Below the pieces are notes generated by a model. It was not told the origin of the DNA and did no database searches. It worked only from the letters and a program-made list of their open reading frames with translations. Both the position numbers and the translations under genes were made by a program. Positions 33,765 through 45,490 of a stretch of DNA of 64,000 nt are shown one piece after another (the stretch's first letter is position 1; each line of letters starts with the position of its first letter). Source of the stretch: Periconia sp. R9002 (lineage: Eukaryota > Ascomycota > Dothideomycetes > Pleosporales > Periconiaceae); NCBI GenBank assembly GCA_023627715.1, contig JAMAHW010000027.1, positions 310,001 through 374,000 on the forward strand, read 5' to 3'.

Positions 33765-35395
33765 ATGCCACGCATCGCGACCTCTTTGCTGAAACAAGCA
33801 TACGCGCTCGACCGTCTTCTCCCCCCGCTTCTCCGTGTCACTCGCGATCTGCGCGCCGCAGCTAATGAGCTGCGCTGGCTGCGCGAACATGTCGAGAAGG
33901 ACCCCCAGAAAGCAATATTGGACGAGCTGCGCGGCCGAGGGAAATATCCGAAGCGCAATCGCAAGAAAGCCATCTCGAACGAGCTGCGCGGTCTACGCGA
34001 ACAACTGAAGCGCAACCCTAAGAAAGCCATATCGCGTCAGGTGCTGAGACTCGTTAGAGAACGCGCCAAGGGTACACCATTGCAGTATTTGCTTGGGTCG
34101 GAGTATTTTGGCGAGTTAGAAATAGCTTGTAGACCGGGCGTTCTGATTCCGCGGTATGTAGAGTGTATGCGCTTGGATCTGTGATCTGTGTACGCACACA
34201 AGAATGGGCCATTTGAAGCATTGACGACTAATGTGGACACAGGCAAGACACCGCGAATACGATAGCGCACCTCGCGCAGCTCGTCCGAAATCCCGATAAC
34301 AGGCTACCCGCCGAACTTCGTGTTTTAGATCTTTGTACAGGAACCGGGTGCATTCCCTTGTTGTTCGGGCATGAATTACGGAAAACGCGACGCGACATAA
34401 CGTATCGGATGGTGGGAGTAGATGTTTCCTTCAAAGCGCTCTCTCTCGCGACCAATAACCTTGCTACTTTGCAAGGTGCGCCGAGTGCTTCCAATCTATT
34501 CAGCTTTCCCAACGATGGGGAAGTAGAGCAAGGTGAGGAAAGGCAGGGAGACGGAAAAAGGGGGAAAGTGATGGCAAACTTCCTCTACGCCGATGTCCTT
34601 GCTTCCCCCTTTGTTGTACAACCCGACGATCCCAATGCTCCACCGCCCGTATCTGTCGCACTCAGTGTCGCAGACCAGCCACGCTTTTGGGACATTGTCA
34701 TCTCCAACCCACCCTACATCTCCCCGTCAGCATACTGGAAAACAACAACGCGATCCGTTCGTGGGTTTGAGCCAACTTTGGCATTGGTTCCTCCTCCACA
34801 GCCGTCATCGGAACCATGGGCACCCATAGCACCAACTCCCCATACTATTCATGTGTCCGAGAGGGCCAGGGTTGCATCTTCTACACAACAGGGGGAAAAC
34901 GGCGACACTTTCTACAAACCCCTTCTCAGTATTGCCGCGGACGTTGAAGCCAAGATCGTGCTACTCGAAATCGCGGATGCAGAACAAGCGGTCAGAGTGG
35001 CGCGACTAGGCAAAGATCTAGATTTCGACGGTGTCGAGATATGGGGAGAACAACCCGATGTTCCATCGCCAGCACCAACGTCAACATCTGACTCCACAAC
35101 CCCTAAACGCCGTGGCGACGGAGACGAGGAGAAAATTCGCGTCGAGCAGGAGGACCAGAATGAGGACACGATCGATGGCATTCCCATTGTAGGCGCCGGT
35201 AACGCACGCTGTGTCGTGTTTTGGAAAGGCGTGGGTGCAACATGGCTTGGTAAGGAGCAAGTAGTGAAAGCAGAGGAAAGAATCCCGATCGTGAATCACC
35301 CAACATTCACTTTCAATTGGGATCCTTCTTCCTTCAAGGTGAAGCCACGACCGACCCCTCCGATTAGATATCCTTTTAAAAAACGTTTTCTATAA
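33765..35395 (+). CDS. MTQ1: HemK/PrmC-family release factor glutamine methyltransferase, mitochondrial type, with expanded N-terminal repeats
   Basis: Methylates the GGQ glutamine of a peptide-chain release factor; the eukaryotic Mtq1 branch acts in mitochondria (family knowledge). Two exons, 33765-34153 and 34243-35395, with an Arg codon split across the intron, giving 513 residues. Evidence: the N-terminal LLKQAYALDRLLPPLLRV helix, GTPLQYLLGSEYFG, CRPGVLIPRQDT (most members have ETE), SAM loop LDLCTGTGCIPLLF, and the diagnostic NPPYISPSAYW. The helical N domain is lengthened by three exact 57 bp units at 33867-34037. The C half carries low-complexity inserts (TSTSDSTTPKRRGDGDEEK), making the protein longer than the roughly 300-400 residues usual for the family. 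Confidence 0.9.
33867..34037 (+). repeat. Three in-frame 57 bp tandem units inside MTQ1-like gene
   Basis: Units 33867-33923, 33924-33980 and 33981-34037 each start GAGCTGCGC and each encode 19 residues: ELRWLREHVEKDPQKAILD, ELRGRGKYPKRNRKKAISN, ELRGLREQLKRNPKKAISR. The length is exactly conserved and the divergence is moderate, with mostly basic or amphipathic positions kept. Confidence 0.9.
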
Positions 35396-35982
35396 GCTTT
35401 TTGGACTAGGCCTAGGCACCCTACATTGCGGGTTTTGGTTGGGTTTAGAACATGGTGCTAACCGCGCCTTCTACTTTAAAATACTGTCAAACAACCTCTT
35501 AACGTGCTTTCTACATACTATTAAATAGTATATTAGAATAAAGAAAGCTATTAAGGCCCTGTTTTGAACCCAGTCAAAACCCCTAATGTAGGTAGTGTAC
35601 ATACGTACTACTTCAAATGTCTACAAATCATGAATTGTGTTGACCTTTTCTGCATGAAAACTTATGATCTAATCGCCGTAAAGTAGTAATTACTTGCGCC
35701 ATAGAGTATTTCTCTGTATCGATAAACGCGTCTACTGTTCCAATTTCATTTTCTATTTCGTACATCAATGGTACAAATGCGGAGCTCCTAATTTATCTCC
35801 GAACCTAATTCCGTGCGACTACATGCTGGTATTCCAACCTCAGATCTCATCATCCAATCCTCACAACACAAAAAACCACCCACCATGATAAATCCATGAT
35901 CTACCCCTCCGCCCACCTCTCCAACACCTCAATTCCTCTCTAACTCCTCCAAAAACCTTCTCAGTCACTCTCACCACCAAAA
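35396..35982. other. Intergenic, MTQ1-like to AIM32, hosting a MITE-like element
   Basis: 587 bp, AT-rich. The left part carries the inverted-repeat element at 35420-35592; the right part is the C-rich leader of AIM32. No coding frame. Confidence 0.5.
35420..35592. mobile_element. MITE-like element with 32 bp terminal inverted repeats
   Basis: A 173 bp non-coding element. The ends 35420-35451 and 35561-35592 are inverted copies, matching at 26 of 32 positions; outside them CAC/GTG also pairs if a 2 nt gap is allowed. Five of the six mismatches are transitions. The interior is AT-rich with a second short palindrome (CTATTAAATAG and flanking CTTTCT/AGAAAG). No target-site duplication is clear. 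No transposase is encoded, so it would be non-autonomous. Confidence 0.65.
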
Positions 35983-37228
35983 ATGCCGACCCTCCGCCAT
36001 CTCCGCATCCCCCGCAATCCCATCCACGCCCGCGTGCGCCGGAGCTTCACGACCAACAACCCACGCCTTTCTTCCTCCTCTACCCCCACCCAGCCGAACA
36101 TCCAGTACATACCCACGTGTCCGTCTCCGTCCTGCGCGTGTACCCCTCCCCCCTCGGTCGCAAACCTCGACATCGACCGCGTGTCCCCCATACTCCACAC
36201 CAAACCGCAGTACGCGCAGCACCTGGTGCTTTGTACGGGCAAGGACGACTGGACGAGCCGCGTCGAGGATGAAGAGGGTATTGCGGGGGATATAGTGAGG
36301 GGGTTGAAGGGGGAGATTGGCCGGGGGAGTCCTGGGTTCGATGTACGTATATCCAATCCTAATCATGTTCTTGAATTTTTCCCTAGTCAAGAGCACGACG
36401 AGATAATGAGTATCTGCTTGCTAACAAGAAAAACAGCCATTCAACAACATCCTCACAACACTAAGCAGTTTCCCTCCTTCTCCCTCCCACCACTCCACCT
36501 CGTCTCCACCGCAAACGACAACAACATCACTCCTCCTCTTCCCCTCCTTCACCCAGCACACCCTCCCGCTCCCCGTCTCCCCCAAAACCCTCTCAACCTT
36601 CGCAACTTCCTACCTAAAAACCCCACCCACTGCTCTGCACCCCTCCCACGCCAATCTCCCCCCGCACCAAAAAGCAGCCCTGACCCGCGACCCCTCGCTC
36701 GCCGCCCTCCTCCTGGCCCCGACTCCCATAGAAACACCCGTCATCCTGATCTGCGGACATAACGCGCGCGATACGCGGTGTGGAATTCTAGGCCCGCTTC
36801 TACGCGATAAGTTCGAGGAGGTGTGTAAGGCGCGCGGGATCGAGGGTGTGAGGGTGGGGACGGTGAGTCATATTGGAGGACATAAATTCGCTGGGAATGT
36901 GATTTTGTATATTCCTGAGTCGTGGTCTGCTTCTTCTTCGTCTTCCTCTACCACGTCTTCCTCCTCGGAAGCTGAAAACTCGACCGAACCGGGCCAAGAG
37001 AGAGCGAAGGGCCGTGGGATATGGTACGGCCGCGTCGGGCTCGAACACGTCGAGGGCGTGGTGGAGGAAACGCTGGTGAAAGGGAGGGTTATTGGTGAGC
37101 TGTTGAGAGGTGGTGTGTTGGAGGATGGGAGTGATTTGGCGAGGGCAGTGGAGGCGCAGGTTCAGCGTGAGAAAGGTGACGGAGAGGAAGGAGGGAAGTT
37201 GAGGTTACGGCCTAGGGCTAGGGGGTGA
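35983..37228 (+). CDS. AIM32: AIM32-like mitochondrial thioredoxin-fold [2Fe-2S] protein (sucrase/ferredoxin-like family)
   Basis: Two exons, 35983-36342 and 36437-37228, phase 0, giving 383 residues. The N terminus is Arg/Ser-rich without acids (MPTLRHLRIPRNPIHARVRR), a likely matrix-targeting presequence. The C-terminal thioredoxin-like ferredoxin domain shows the family motif CGHNARDTRCGILGP, then SHIGGHKFAGNVILYIP, whose Cys and His residues bind the cluster in Apd1/Aim32 proteins. Yeast Aim32 acts in the mitochondrial matrix and intermembrane space in redox quality control (family knowledge). A serine-run insert (residues about 310-325) separates IPESW from the final WYGRV block. It lies between two other mitochondrial genes. 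Confidence 0.87.
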
Positions 37229-37511
37229 GATGGGAGTTGGGGATGTAGTGTGTATAGTATAGGATTTGTTGTACTTGTACGTGTGTACGTGTATTAGTCT
37301 TAGAATTCTTCGCTCGAAGCGGATGGATAGATGTATATTCGATTTCTTTTTGCTGTATATATACAATAACACATAACACTTCTCTATACTACACCATCCC
37401 TCCTTTTCTAATATCTATACATAATCAAACAAACCAACTCATCTACATGCAACCATCTAATCATACACTTTCCCCACCGTCATCACCCACACGCTACTAA
37501 TACAAAAATAA

Positions 37512-40500
37512 TCACACAGCCTTAGGATCCTCCTTCTGCTTAACAAAATTAACAATCTCGCCCCTCTTAACCACAAAAACCTTCCACCCAAAAGGCAAGA
37601 ACGTCGGAAAGTCGCGTGGACCGGTGTATTCAGACCACGGCGACGGAGCTCCCGAAACATTCCAAATGGACTTTTGATGCTTCTTATCGAAGAAGAGTTG
37701 ACCTTGTTCCGTTTTGGACAGCTGCGTGAGGACGTGCTCGATTTCGCGTTTCTTGAGAAGCTGCGCTTCTTCCTCGGGGGTGTTTGCTGTGGGTGTAGGC
37801 GTGGCGCTGGGGAGGTCTGGGTCGAACTTGCGGATCTCGGTCTTGAACCTGAATCTGCTGTTGACTTGGACGATGCACGTCGTGTTTCGGTCGGCGAGGG
37901 CGATGATGTTGTGGTTGGGGACGGGGAAGCCGAAGGAGAAGACCGAGGGGCCGGAATCGGAGCGGATGGCGTGGAGAGGGTGGGATGGGGTGTTGCGGAC
38001 GGAAACGTTGAACCTGGACTGGAGCAGGTGCCAGCCTTCCTCAGCGACAGCGGGAGTGATGGGCGCGGCGAGGCGGAGCAGGTGCAGCGTCGCTAGATAC
38101 CGGAGCACAGGCGAGACGGGCGATGTGTCTGGCGGCGCGGCCCAGATGGCGTTCGTGAGCGTCATGAGGTCGCTGACGATGGTATTGAGCGAGTAAGTTT
38201 CTGTGTAGGATTTTGTCACGCTGGCGATAGTTTTGTGGAGTTTGGTTACGAGGTCGCGGTCGGTTGGTGACAAGGATGCGAGGAAAAACTCGTCTGTGTC
38301 TTGAGGTTCGATGGTGGGTTTTGGGAGCAAGTTTGCGCTCTGGCATTGCTCGAGCCAGTGGAGAGTGTTGTCCAGGTCTTCAGGCGGCTTGAACTCGAGG
38401 AGATTTGCCTGATCTTCAGGGTACCAGGAAGCGTTGGCGAGGCCCATTACACGCTTCAGCCATCGCTGCACACCGGTGATCTTCTGTTCGTCCCATTCCA
38501 GAACGTCTTCGACCGGTGCCTGGAAGAGCATGTGTGCCCTGGTGGCATCGGCACCGTATGTTTCAATCACATTGCCGGGATCTACCCCGTTGTACTTGCT
38601 TTTAGACATCTTTTCGTAACTGATATTGGGGAGTTCACCAGTCGCTTTGATGACAGGTTCCGTTTCCTTCGAAAAATCGAGCTCGTCCGGCCGCAGAAAC
38701 CGCCCTGTGTATGGATCTGTGTAAGTTTTCCCGTGTACCATGCCCTGCGTAACCAACCGCTTGAACGGTTCGCCGAGCACACCTTTGTTGGGTTGGTTGC
38801 CCTTGGGCCACCACTGCTTCCGAGCCAGGAACTTCGTAATAAAACGAGCATACAGCAAGTGTAAAATGGCATGCTCAACGCCGCCAACATAAGTATCGAC
38901 GGGCATGCTGTTATCCGCAAGATGGGGGCTAAATAGCTTTGTCGAATTCTTAGGGTCTAAGAAACGGAAGAAATACCACGATGAATCCATAAATGTATCC
39001 ATAGTGTCTGTCTCGCGTTGTGCAGGAGCCTTGCATTTGGGACATTCCGTGTTCTTCCACTCCTCATCTTGCTGCAGAGGATTGCCATTTCTGCCCTTAA
39101 AGGACGAAGCAGGCAAATCAGGGAGCCGTACTGGAAGATCACTGACAGGCACAGGGACCGGACCACAGGTTTGGCAATGGATGATGGGGATGGGTGTGCC
39201 CCAGTATCGCTGGCGGCTGATGAGCCAATCCCTCAATCGCTGTCTCACTTCGGGTCGGGCAAGTCCCTCCTTTTGGAGCAGTGACGAGATTGTACTAATT
39301 GCTTCATCCGAAGGCAGGCCACTGAGAACAGGGTGGGGGGAAAGGAGATGGCCCTTCTTCGTCAAAGGCTGGTCTGCGAGATCGGTGCGGAGATCGCTTT
39401 CTGATCCAGTCGGTGTTACGACGTATTTTATAGGTTTGTCAACGTTGTATCGCCAGAATGCATGGTCTCTCTCATCGTGTCCTGGGACGCCCATAACAGC
39501 ACCGGTCCCGACACCGTCGAGAACATACGGCGCAACGAAAACAGGGATCGATTTTGGTATGGATTCATCGCCGAGGACTTCTGCAAGAGGGTTTTCCGCT
39601 GTCACCCAAGGCATTAGAAATCCTTCTTTGGTATCAGCGGGTAGATTCTTTGCTCTCTCGAGGAACCCCTGAAGGGTCTCGAATAAGTATGTCATTCTCT
39701 GTACCAGAGGATGGTTCAGCGATAGAGCAAGATACTGCACCCCCGACAATGTGTCTGCTCTCGTGGTATACACATTCACCTTTTCATTTATTCGGGTGTG
39801 GGTCTGTCTGCGCATTTCTCTTTTCCTCGCAGAAGATTTTTCCTTATAATTGGCAGGTAATTCTGTTCTTTCAACCAAGTAGTCTGATCGAATAGTAAAT
39901 TGGATTTCGGTACCTCGCGAGACGCCTATCCAATTCTTTTGCATAGCAATGACTCTCTCGGGCCATTCTTTCAGAGTGTCCAAGTCATTCAACAGTGGGT
40001 CTCGGAACTCGGTGATCTTCAAGAACCATTGCTTTAACATTTTTCTGCGCACTTTCGCACCTGATCGCCATGAGCAGCCATTGGAATCCACTTGTTCGTT
40101 GGCGAGAACAGTTTTGTCGACGGGGTCCCAATTGACCATAGACTCAGCCTGATATGCCAGACCTTCTTCGTAAAGCTGAAGGAAGAGGTGTTGGGTGTGT
40201 TTGTAAAAGTCGGGGTCACAAGTTCGAAACTCCTATATAATGGCATGCGTCAGTCCAAGACCCGGCATAGAATCTATGCTGGATATAAGTCCGTACCTTA
40301 TCCCAGTCCCATTGACCGCCCATGGCCATCATTTGAGATTTCATCGCTTCGATGTTGCTGGCTGTCCACTCTGCCGGATGGACACCACGTTCGATTGCAG
40401 CATTTTCAGCGGGCAGACCAAATGCATCCCAACCAATGGGATGTAGCACATCGTATCCCATCATGCGTTTCACGCGGGCCAGCACATCGGAGATGGTGTA

Positions 40501-40779
40501 GACGCGCAGGTGGCCCAGATGGAGCGTACCCGAGGGGTATGGAAACATTGGTAGAATGTAGGTATTGCCGCGGGGGCTGTTTCTTTTGGCAGCAGCATCC
40601 TTGTCCCAGAATGGTTGCCATTTTGCTGTAAGGCCGGGCAGATCATCTGTGTCGTTTTCGCTGTGGGAGCTGGTCGTGCTGCTCAGGGCGCGGCTTTGGA
40701 GAGTGAGTCGACACTGGAGACGGTAGACATGGCGAGCGCGTGGCCCAATTCGGCCGCAGAGACTGGAGATTCGCATCAC
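37512..40779 (-). CDS. NAM2: Leucyl-tRNA synthetase, mitochondrial
   Basis: Charges mitochondrial tRNA-Leu. Two exons on the minus strand, 40297-40779 and 37512-40232, phase 0, giving 1067 residues. The N terminus ([20 protein letters not shown]) looks like a mitochondrial presequence. The class I signature is [20 protein letters not shown], with [17 protein letters not shown], and [12 protein letters not shown] is near 38600. The CP1 editing domain has [12 protein letters not shown] (usually TRPDTLFG) and [14 protein letters not shown]. It is bacterial-type LeuRS, not the cytosolic form. In yeast the homologue Nam2 also helps splice mitochondrial introns; whether that holds here is unknown. 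It is divergent from the permease gene, and its 3' end faces AIM32 (283 bp apart). Confidence 0.95.
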
Positions 40780-41185
40780 CCGTACCGGCTAGGCATGTCG
40801 TGATTGCCACAGAGAAACGTAGTGACTCGTTCGGCGAGTGCTGGGGGGAAAGTTAGTAGGCACTTAGGTATTGCTGCACATTTCATCTCATCACTGCTAG
40901 GAATTGATAATTACAGGTTATCTATCGATACTATGTAATTAACCTTTTGCGCTAGGCCGTTCGTGGCACTACCGCCTCCGTTGGCTCGTTTCAACTCCGC
41001 ATCCACACCTCACATCCATCTCATAGCTCAGTGCACCACCATTTTGCCGGCGCACCGCTATAAGAGATAGTGTTGGGCCTATTGCTACTGTCGCCCTTCG
41101 ATTTCTTTCTTCCAGATACCAATTGAAATTTTCTCATGGCTCTAGCTGCCTGTGCCTGCAGGTAGCACCTCCCCTTCCGTTCACC
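40780..41185. other. Divergent promoter of mitochondrial LeuRS and LAT permease
   Basis: 406 bp. Contains GCTATAAGAGA near 41059 as a possible core element for the permease. An in-frame upstream ATG at 41123 exists, but the ATG at 41186 (tcaccATGG) has the better context. Confidence 0.4.
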
Positions 41186-43122
41186 ATGGCCGGTCGTTAC
41201 GCCAACCTCCCGCCTACACGCGATTCACTCGAGTTGGCCTCTTTGGCTTCCTCATCCCATATTTCGCAGCGCACCTCAGTCGAGTCCTCCGAATCGGGCG
41301 CCCGTTCTTCGCAGAGACTCTCCTTCGACGACGAAGATCCCCTGTCCGAACTCAATCCCGCCGGTCACGATGAGAACAGACCCCGTCACAATCGCTCCTA
41401 CAGCGTTTCGTCCGCCTTTGATTTCGCCCCGAATTTGTTTCCCCTCTCAAGCACAGCCCAAGGCTACACTGCCCTGGGTGCACCCTCCAATCCGGCACTG
41501 GATCCATCGAATGCCCTGAACGGCGCATCGCTGGAGAGAAACAAAAGCTTGACCTACCTCAATGGACTTTCCCTCGTTGTTGGTCTGATTATAGGGAGTG
41601 GTATTTTTTCTTCGCCCTCGCAAGTGAACAGGAATGCTGGATCGCCTGGAGCTTCTTTGCTCGTCTGGGCTATCGCGGGCATATTGGCTTGGACAGGCGC
41701 CGCGAGCTATGCAGAACTCGGCGGCGCAATACCCTTAAACGGAGGCGCCCAGGTATACCTATCCAAAATCTTCGGGGAATGGGCTGGTTTCTTGTTTACG
41801 TGGTGTGCTGTGGTCGTGCTCAAGCCAGGATCATCAGCCATCATTGCCATCATTTTTGGAGAATACATCGTTCGCGCCTTTATGGGACCAGATGCGGTCG
41901 AGGCTGTTTGGCTCAACAAAGGCGTTGGCCTGGCCGGTCTTGTTGCCGTCACTCTCTTGAATTGCATATCCACCAAATTAGGCACGAGGAGCTCCGACGT
42001 TTTTATGTTTCTCAAATTTATAGCCCTTATTGGTGTCACCATAATAGGCATCGTGGTTGCTGTCACGGGCTACTCTTATAACGGTCAGCCCAACGACGAC
42101 TGGAAAAAGAAGGGTTGGTTTGATGGTACAAGTACCAATATCAGCAACTGGGCTGTAGCTCTCTACTCTGGACTGTGGGCCTTTGATGGTTGGGACAACG
42201 TGCGATGCCCATTATCCTCCTACTGCTTCATAACAGCGCAGCTAACAAATCAACACAGGTCAACTACGTAACCGGTGAATTCAAGAATCCCTCCAAAGAC
42301 CTTCCCCGCGTAATTCACACATCGCTCCCACTCGTCATCCTATGCTACATCATGGCCAACGTGTCGTACTTCCTCGTCCTGCCTACTTCGCTTATCGAGT
42401 CGTCCAACACCATCGCTGTCGCCTTTGGTCACCAAGTCTTCGGCCCAGCCGGTTCCCTCATACTCTCCCTCATCGTGTCTGGGTCCTGCTTTGGTGCCCT
42501 AAACGCCACGACTTTCACTTCGAGTCGCCTCGTCTACGCCGCTGGCAAAGAAGGCTACCTACCCTCCCTTTTTGGTACCATTGGCCTCGGCAAATCCCAC
42601 CGCGCTGTCCGCCTCCACACCCTCAACGCCTCGAACGCGCCAAAATCCAAAATCTCGTCCAAATTCATCGACTGGTTCGCCGACGCCGACGCCGGCTTCT
42701 TCTTCACACCCATATCCGCCATGCTGCTCAATTCCGGTCTCACTGCTGTATACGTCTTCATCGGCTCCTTCGACACCCTCGTGACTTTCTACGGTGTCGC
42801 GGGTTATAGTTTCTACTTCCTTGCAGTCCTTGGCCTCATCATCCTCCGTGTCAAGGAGCCCGAGCTCGAGCGCCCCTACCGCACGTGGATCACAACTCCC
42901 ATCATATTTTGCTGCGTTAGCTTGTTTCTGCTCAGTAGGGCTGTGTTTGCGGAGCCGGTGCAGACGCTTGTGGTGGTTGCATTTATGGTTGTCGGGCTCA
43001 TCATTTGGTTCGCGTGGGTGGGGAGGAATAGAAAGAAGGAGGAACGCAGGTTTCGAAGAGTTGGCGAGGGGGACGCAGATGAAAAGGGAGGGTGGAAGTT
43101 TTGGAGAAGATGGAGGAGTTGA
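41186..43122 (+). CDS. LAT-family (APC superfamily) amino-acid permease
   Basis: Two exons, 41186-42199 and 42259-43122, phase 0, giving 625 residues. A 130-residue Ser/Asp-rich cytosolic N tail (SSHISQRTSVESSESGARSS) comes first, a likely site of phosphorylation or arrestin-driven ubiquitylation. Twelve spans follow, starting with the APC signature GLSLVVGLIIGSGIFSSPSQ, the unwound TM1 that binds the alpha-amino and carboxyl groups. Also seen: YAELGGAIPLNGGAQVYL, SNWAVALYSGLWAFDGWDN, and EFKNPSKDLPRVI after the intron. The pattern resembles the SLC7/LAT and yeast Mup1-type methionine permeases. The transported amino acid is not predictable. An unusual loop insert (SNAPKSKISSKF) lies between TM8 and TM9. 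Confidence 0.92.
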
Positions 43123-44171
43123 GTGAGGTATTAGGACGGCTGATAACTAATATATACGATTAAGTAGTGTCTTTTGTCTGTTTGTGTATGAGCAGATTTC
43201 TTGCAGCGTGTGCGTTCCTCCTTGGGGATCATGATGCTGGACGGCCGTCAGTAGCTGAGTTGTGACGATGTGCAGCTCTTCTTACATATTTGATGCATAC
43301 ATAACATGATAGATCATGATTGTTAAATACCAAGTCTAGTCTACCGAGACAAGCTAATGTAATGATTTTGCTGCAATTATCAACAATTATCCCCAAAGCC
43401 CCGCACCCACTACACCGTCAATCTCCCCATGAAACAAAATGTCTTCATTTCACCGCATCCCTTGCCGTTCGTTTCATCGCCATTGAAATCCACCACTCAG
43501 CACGCCGCAATTGCGTCCAAGTGTAAGCTAAATAAGCAAATTAACTTAACACATACCTACCACCGGGTAACCCAGCATGCAGCTGTGCGTTAGATATTTC
43601 ATGTTGTGTACAGTACATCCACACCTACATACATATGTATAGCCGTTCTCAAAGTGCCTATTTCTAGGCGTTCATCATTGTACATGCGTGTCCCACGTCC
43701 ACCTCCCTCATCTAATATGCAGATGTACCGTAAAGCATGGGGTACGCGAGTACCGGTAAAAAAGGGCAACGCAAGTACATAGAAACAATGTACTTCAAAC
43801 GGCCCGCGAGAGGTGCCAAGTCCCGGGGTAATAGAGCCGCCTACTTTTAATTAATCTAGGTACCTACTTGGAGCAACGATCCTTACTGATAAGCATTTCA
43901 TAATTATAGGGCCGGTGGTTAGTTTGTTTTCTTGCGCGTAAATCATGTGCAATTTAAAAGGCATGGCGTGAAGGTTGGTGAGTGTATGTATATGAGGGGA
44001 GCGGATCCTGCGTTCATGGATTTGTGGGAACTAAGGACGATCTTGTTCAGGTTTTTAGTGTCTTTGTGTCTCTGTGTATACGAGATTTGAAGAGGAAGGG
44101 AACAGAGTTAGTCGAAGAGAGATTATACAAATGTGATAGGAAATATTTCATCACATTTGAGAAACATCACG
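43123..44171. other. Intergenic, 1.05 kb
   Basis: No credible coding frame. Contains a TCTAGGTACCTACTTGG palindromic motif near 43855-43872 and a purine-rich leader before the lactonase gene. Confidence 0.4.
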
Positions 44172-45332
44172 ATGCGCTCGACCTCTCTCGCCTTCCTCGC
44201 GGCGGCGCTGCCGTCAGCAAGGAGTGTCAAGCTCCTGGCTTCGCACTACACTGGGAAAATTTACACACTCGACTTCAACGCCGAAGCCAGCACGCTCACG
44301 TCGGACGGTAGCGTCGGCGGCTGCGGACTTCTCCCCGGCTGGCTCGAGTACTACCCGTCTGACAACACTGTATACTGCTTCGACGAGTCGTGGTACGGCA
44401 GCGGCTTTATCGTGAGCTACAACGTCAGCTCCTCCGGTGCGTTGACGCAGTTCCAACAAGCACCCACGACAGGCAACGACGTACATGGCTTGCTGTATGG
44501 TGGTGCTGACGGGAAGGGGTTCGTGGCGACAGCGCAGTATTCTCCGTCTACGATCACGACGTATAAACTGCCATTGACTTCATCCACGAAGGCCTTACAG
44601 CTCGAGAAATTTACACTGGCTAAGCCCGGGCCGAACGTCAGGCAGGATGTCCCGCATCCTCATGAAACGTTGCTCGATCCGACGGGCAAATTCATCCTCG
44701 TACCGGATCTAGGCGCAGACTTGATCCGCATCTTCGCTATCGACGCTGCTTCTGGGAAGCTCACGCAGTGCGGAAACGGGCAGGCGAATCCCGGCGACGG
44801 TCCCCGTCATGGGAAATTCTTCAGCACATCATCAAACGACACGATCCTGTACACGCTCAACGAGCTCGGGAACTCCGTTTCCGCGTGGACGGTGTCGTAT
44901 AGTTCCGGGAACTGCATCTCGCTGGCCCTCACGCAGACACTGTCGACGTACGCCTCGGGCGTGACTCCCGGGTCTACGACTAAAGCTGCAGAGCTCCGCG
45001 TCCGTGGTAACTTCCTGTACGCGGCAAACCGCGCGGATCAGACGTTTGGATCTCAGCAGGACTCGATTGCTACGTACACGATCGACCCCACGTCCGGCAA
45101 GTTGGCGTGGCTCGAGGCCGCAAATGCTCATGCGTATTATCCCAGGACGTTCCAGATCAATAAAGCTGGGGATTTGGTTGCCGTAGGAGGGCAGACGAGC
45201 TCGAATGTGGCGATCTTGAAGAGGGATGTGGAGACGGGGAAGTTGGGGGAGGTGGTGGCTAGTTTGGTGGTTGCGACGCCTGGACGGCCTGGTGAGGAGG
45301 ATGGGTTGAGTGCTGTTGTTTGGTTGGACTAG
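44172..45332 (+). CDS. Seven-bladed beta-propeller lactonase / 3-carboxymuconate cyclase-like, probably secreted
   Basis: Single exon, 386 residues from the ATG at 44172; an in-frame ATG at 44133 would add 13 polar residues and spoil the signal peptide. The N terminus MRSTSLAFLAAALPSARS is a likely export signal. The body follows the Lactonase family (6-phosphogluconolactonase / carboxy-cis,cis-muconate cyclase) pattern: repeated blades with HPHETLLDPTGKFILVPDLG, DLIRIFAIDAASGKL, PRHGKFFSTSSNDTILYTLN, NFLYAANRAD and YYPRTFQINKAGDLVAVGGQ. In fungi such enzymes close the muconate ring in aromatic breakdown; an extracellular form could process lignin- or plant-derived aromatics (inference). The enzyme activity is unproven. 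Confidence 0.82.
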   Translation: MRSTSLAFLAAALPSARSVKLLASHYTGKIYTLDFNAEASTLTSDGSVGGCGLLPGWLEYYPSDNTVYCFDESWYGSGFIVSYNVSSSGALTQFQQAPTTGNDVHGLLYGGADGKGFVATAQYSPSTITTYKLPLTSSTKALQLEKFTLAKPGPNVRQDVPHPHETLLDPTGKFILVPDLGADLIRIFAIDAASGKLTQCGNGQANPGDGPRHGKFFSTSSNDTILYTLNELGNSVSAWTVSYSSGNCISLALTQTLSTYASGVTPGSTTKAAELRVRGNFLYAANRADQTFGSQQDSIATYTIDPTSGKLAWLEAANAHAYYPRTFQINKAGDLVAVGGQTSSNVAILKRDVETGKLGEVVASLVVATPGRPGEEDGLSAVVWLD

Positions 45333-45357
45333 GGGCATCTGCTCTCTCGTTTGTCGG

Positions 45358-45490
45358 TGATGATGAAGATAGATGCTGCTGATGATGATGATGAAGATTG
45401 GCGCCGAGAGGATTGGCGCTGATGATGAAGATTGATGCTGATGATGAAGATTGGCGCTGATGCTGAAGATTGATGCTGATGATGAAGAGG
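45358..45490. repeat. 19 bp minisatellite (GATGATGAAGATTGRYGCT)
   Basis: Units at 45387-45405, 45421-45439, 45440-45458, 45459-45477 and a partial unit from 45478. The sixth-to-last bases alternate between GGCGCT and GATGCT, so there is a higher 38 bp period. It lies in the 3' flank of the lactonase gene. Confidence 0.85.
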
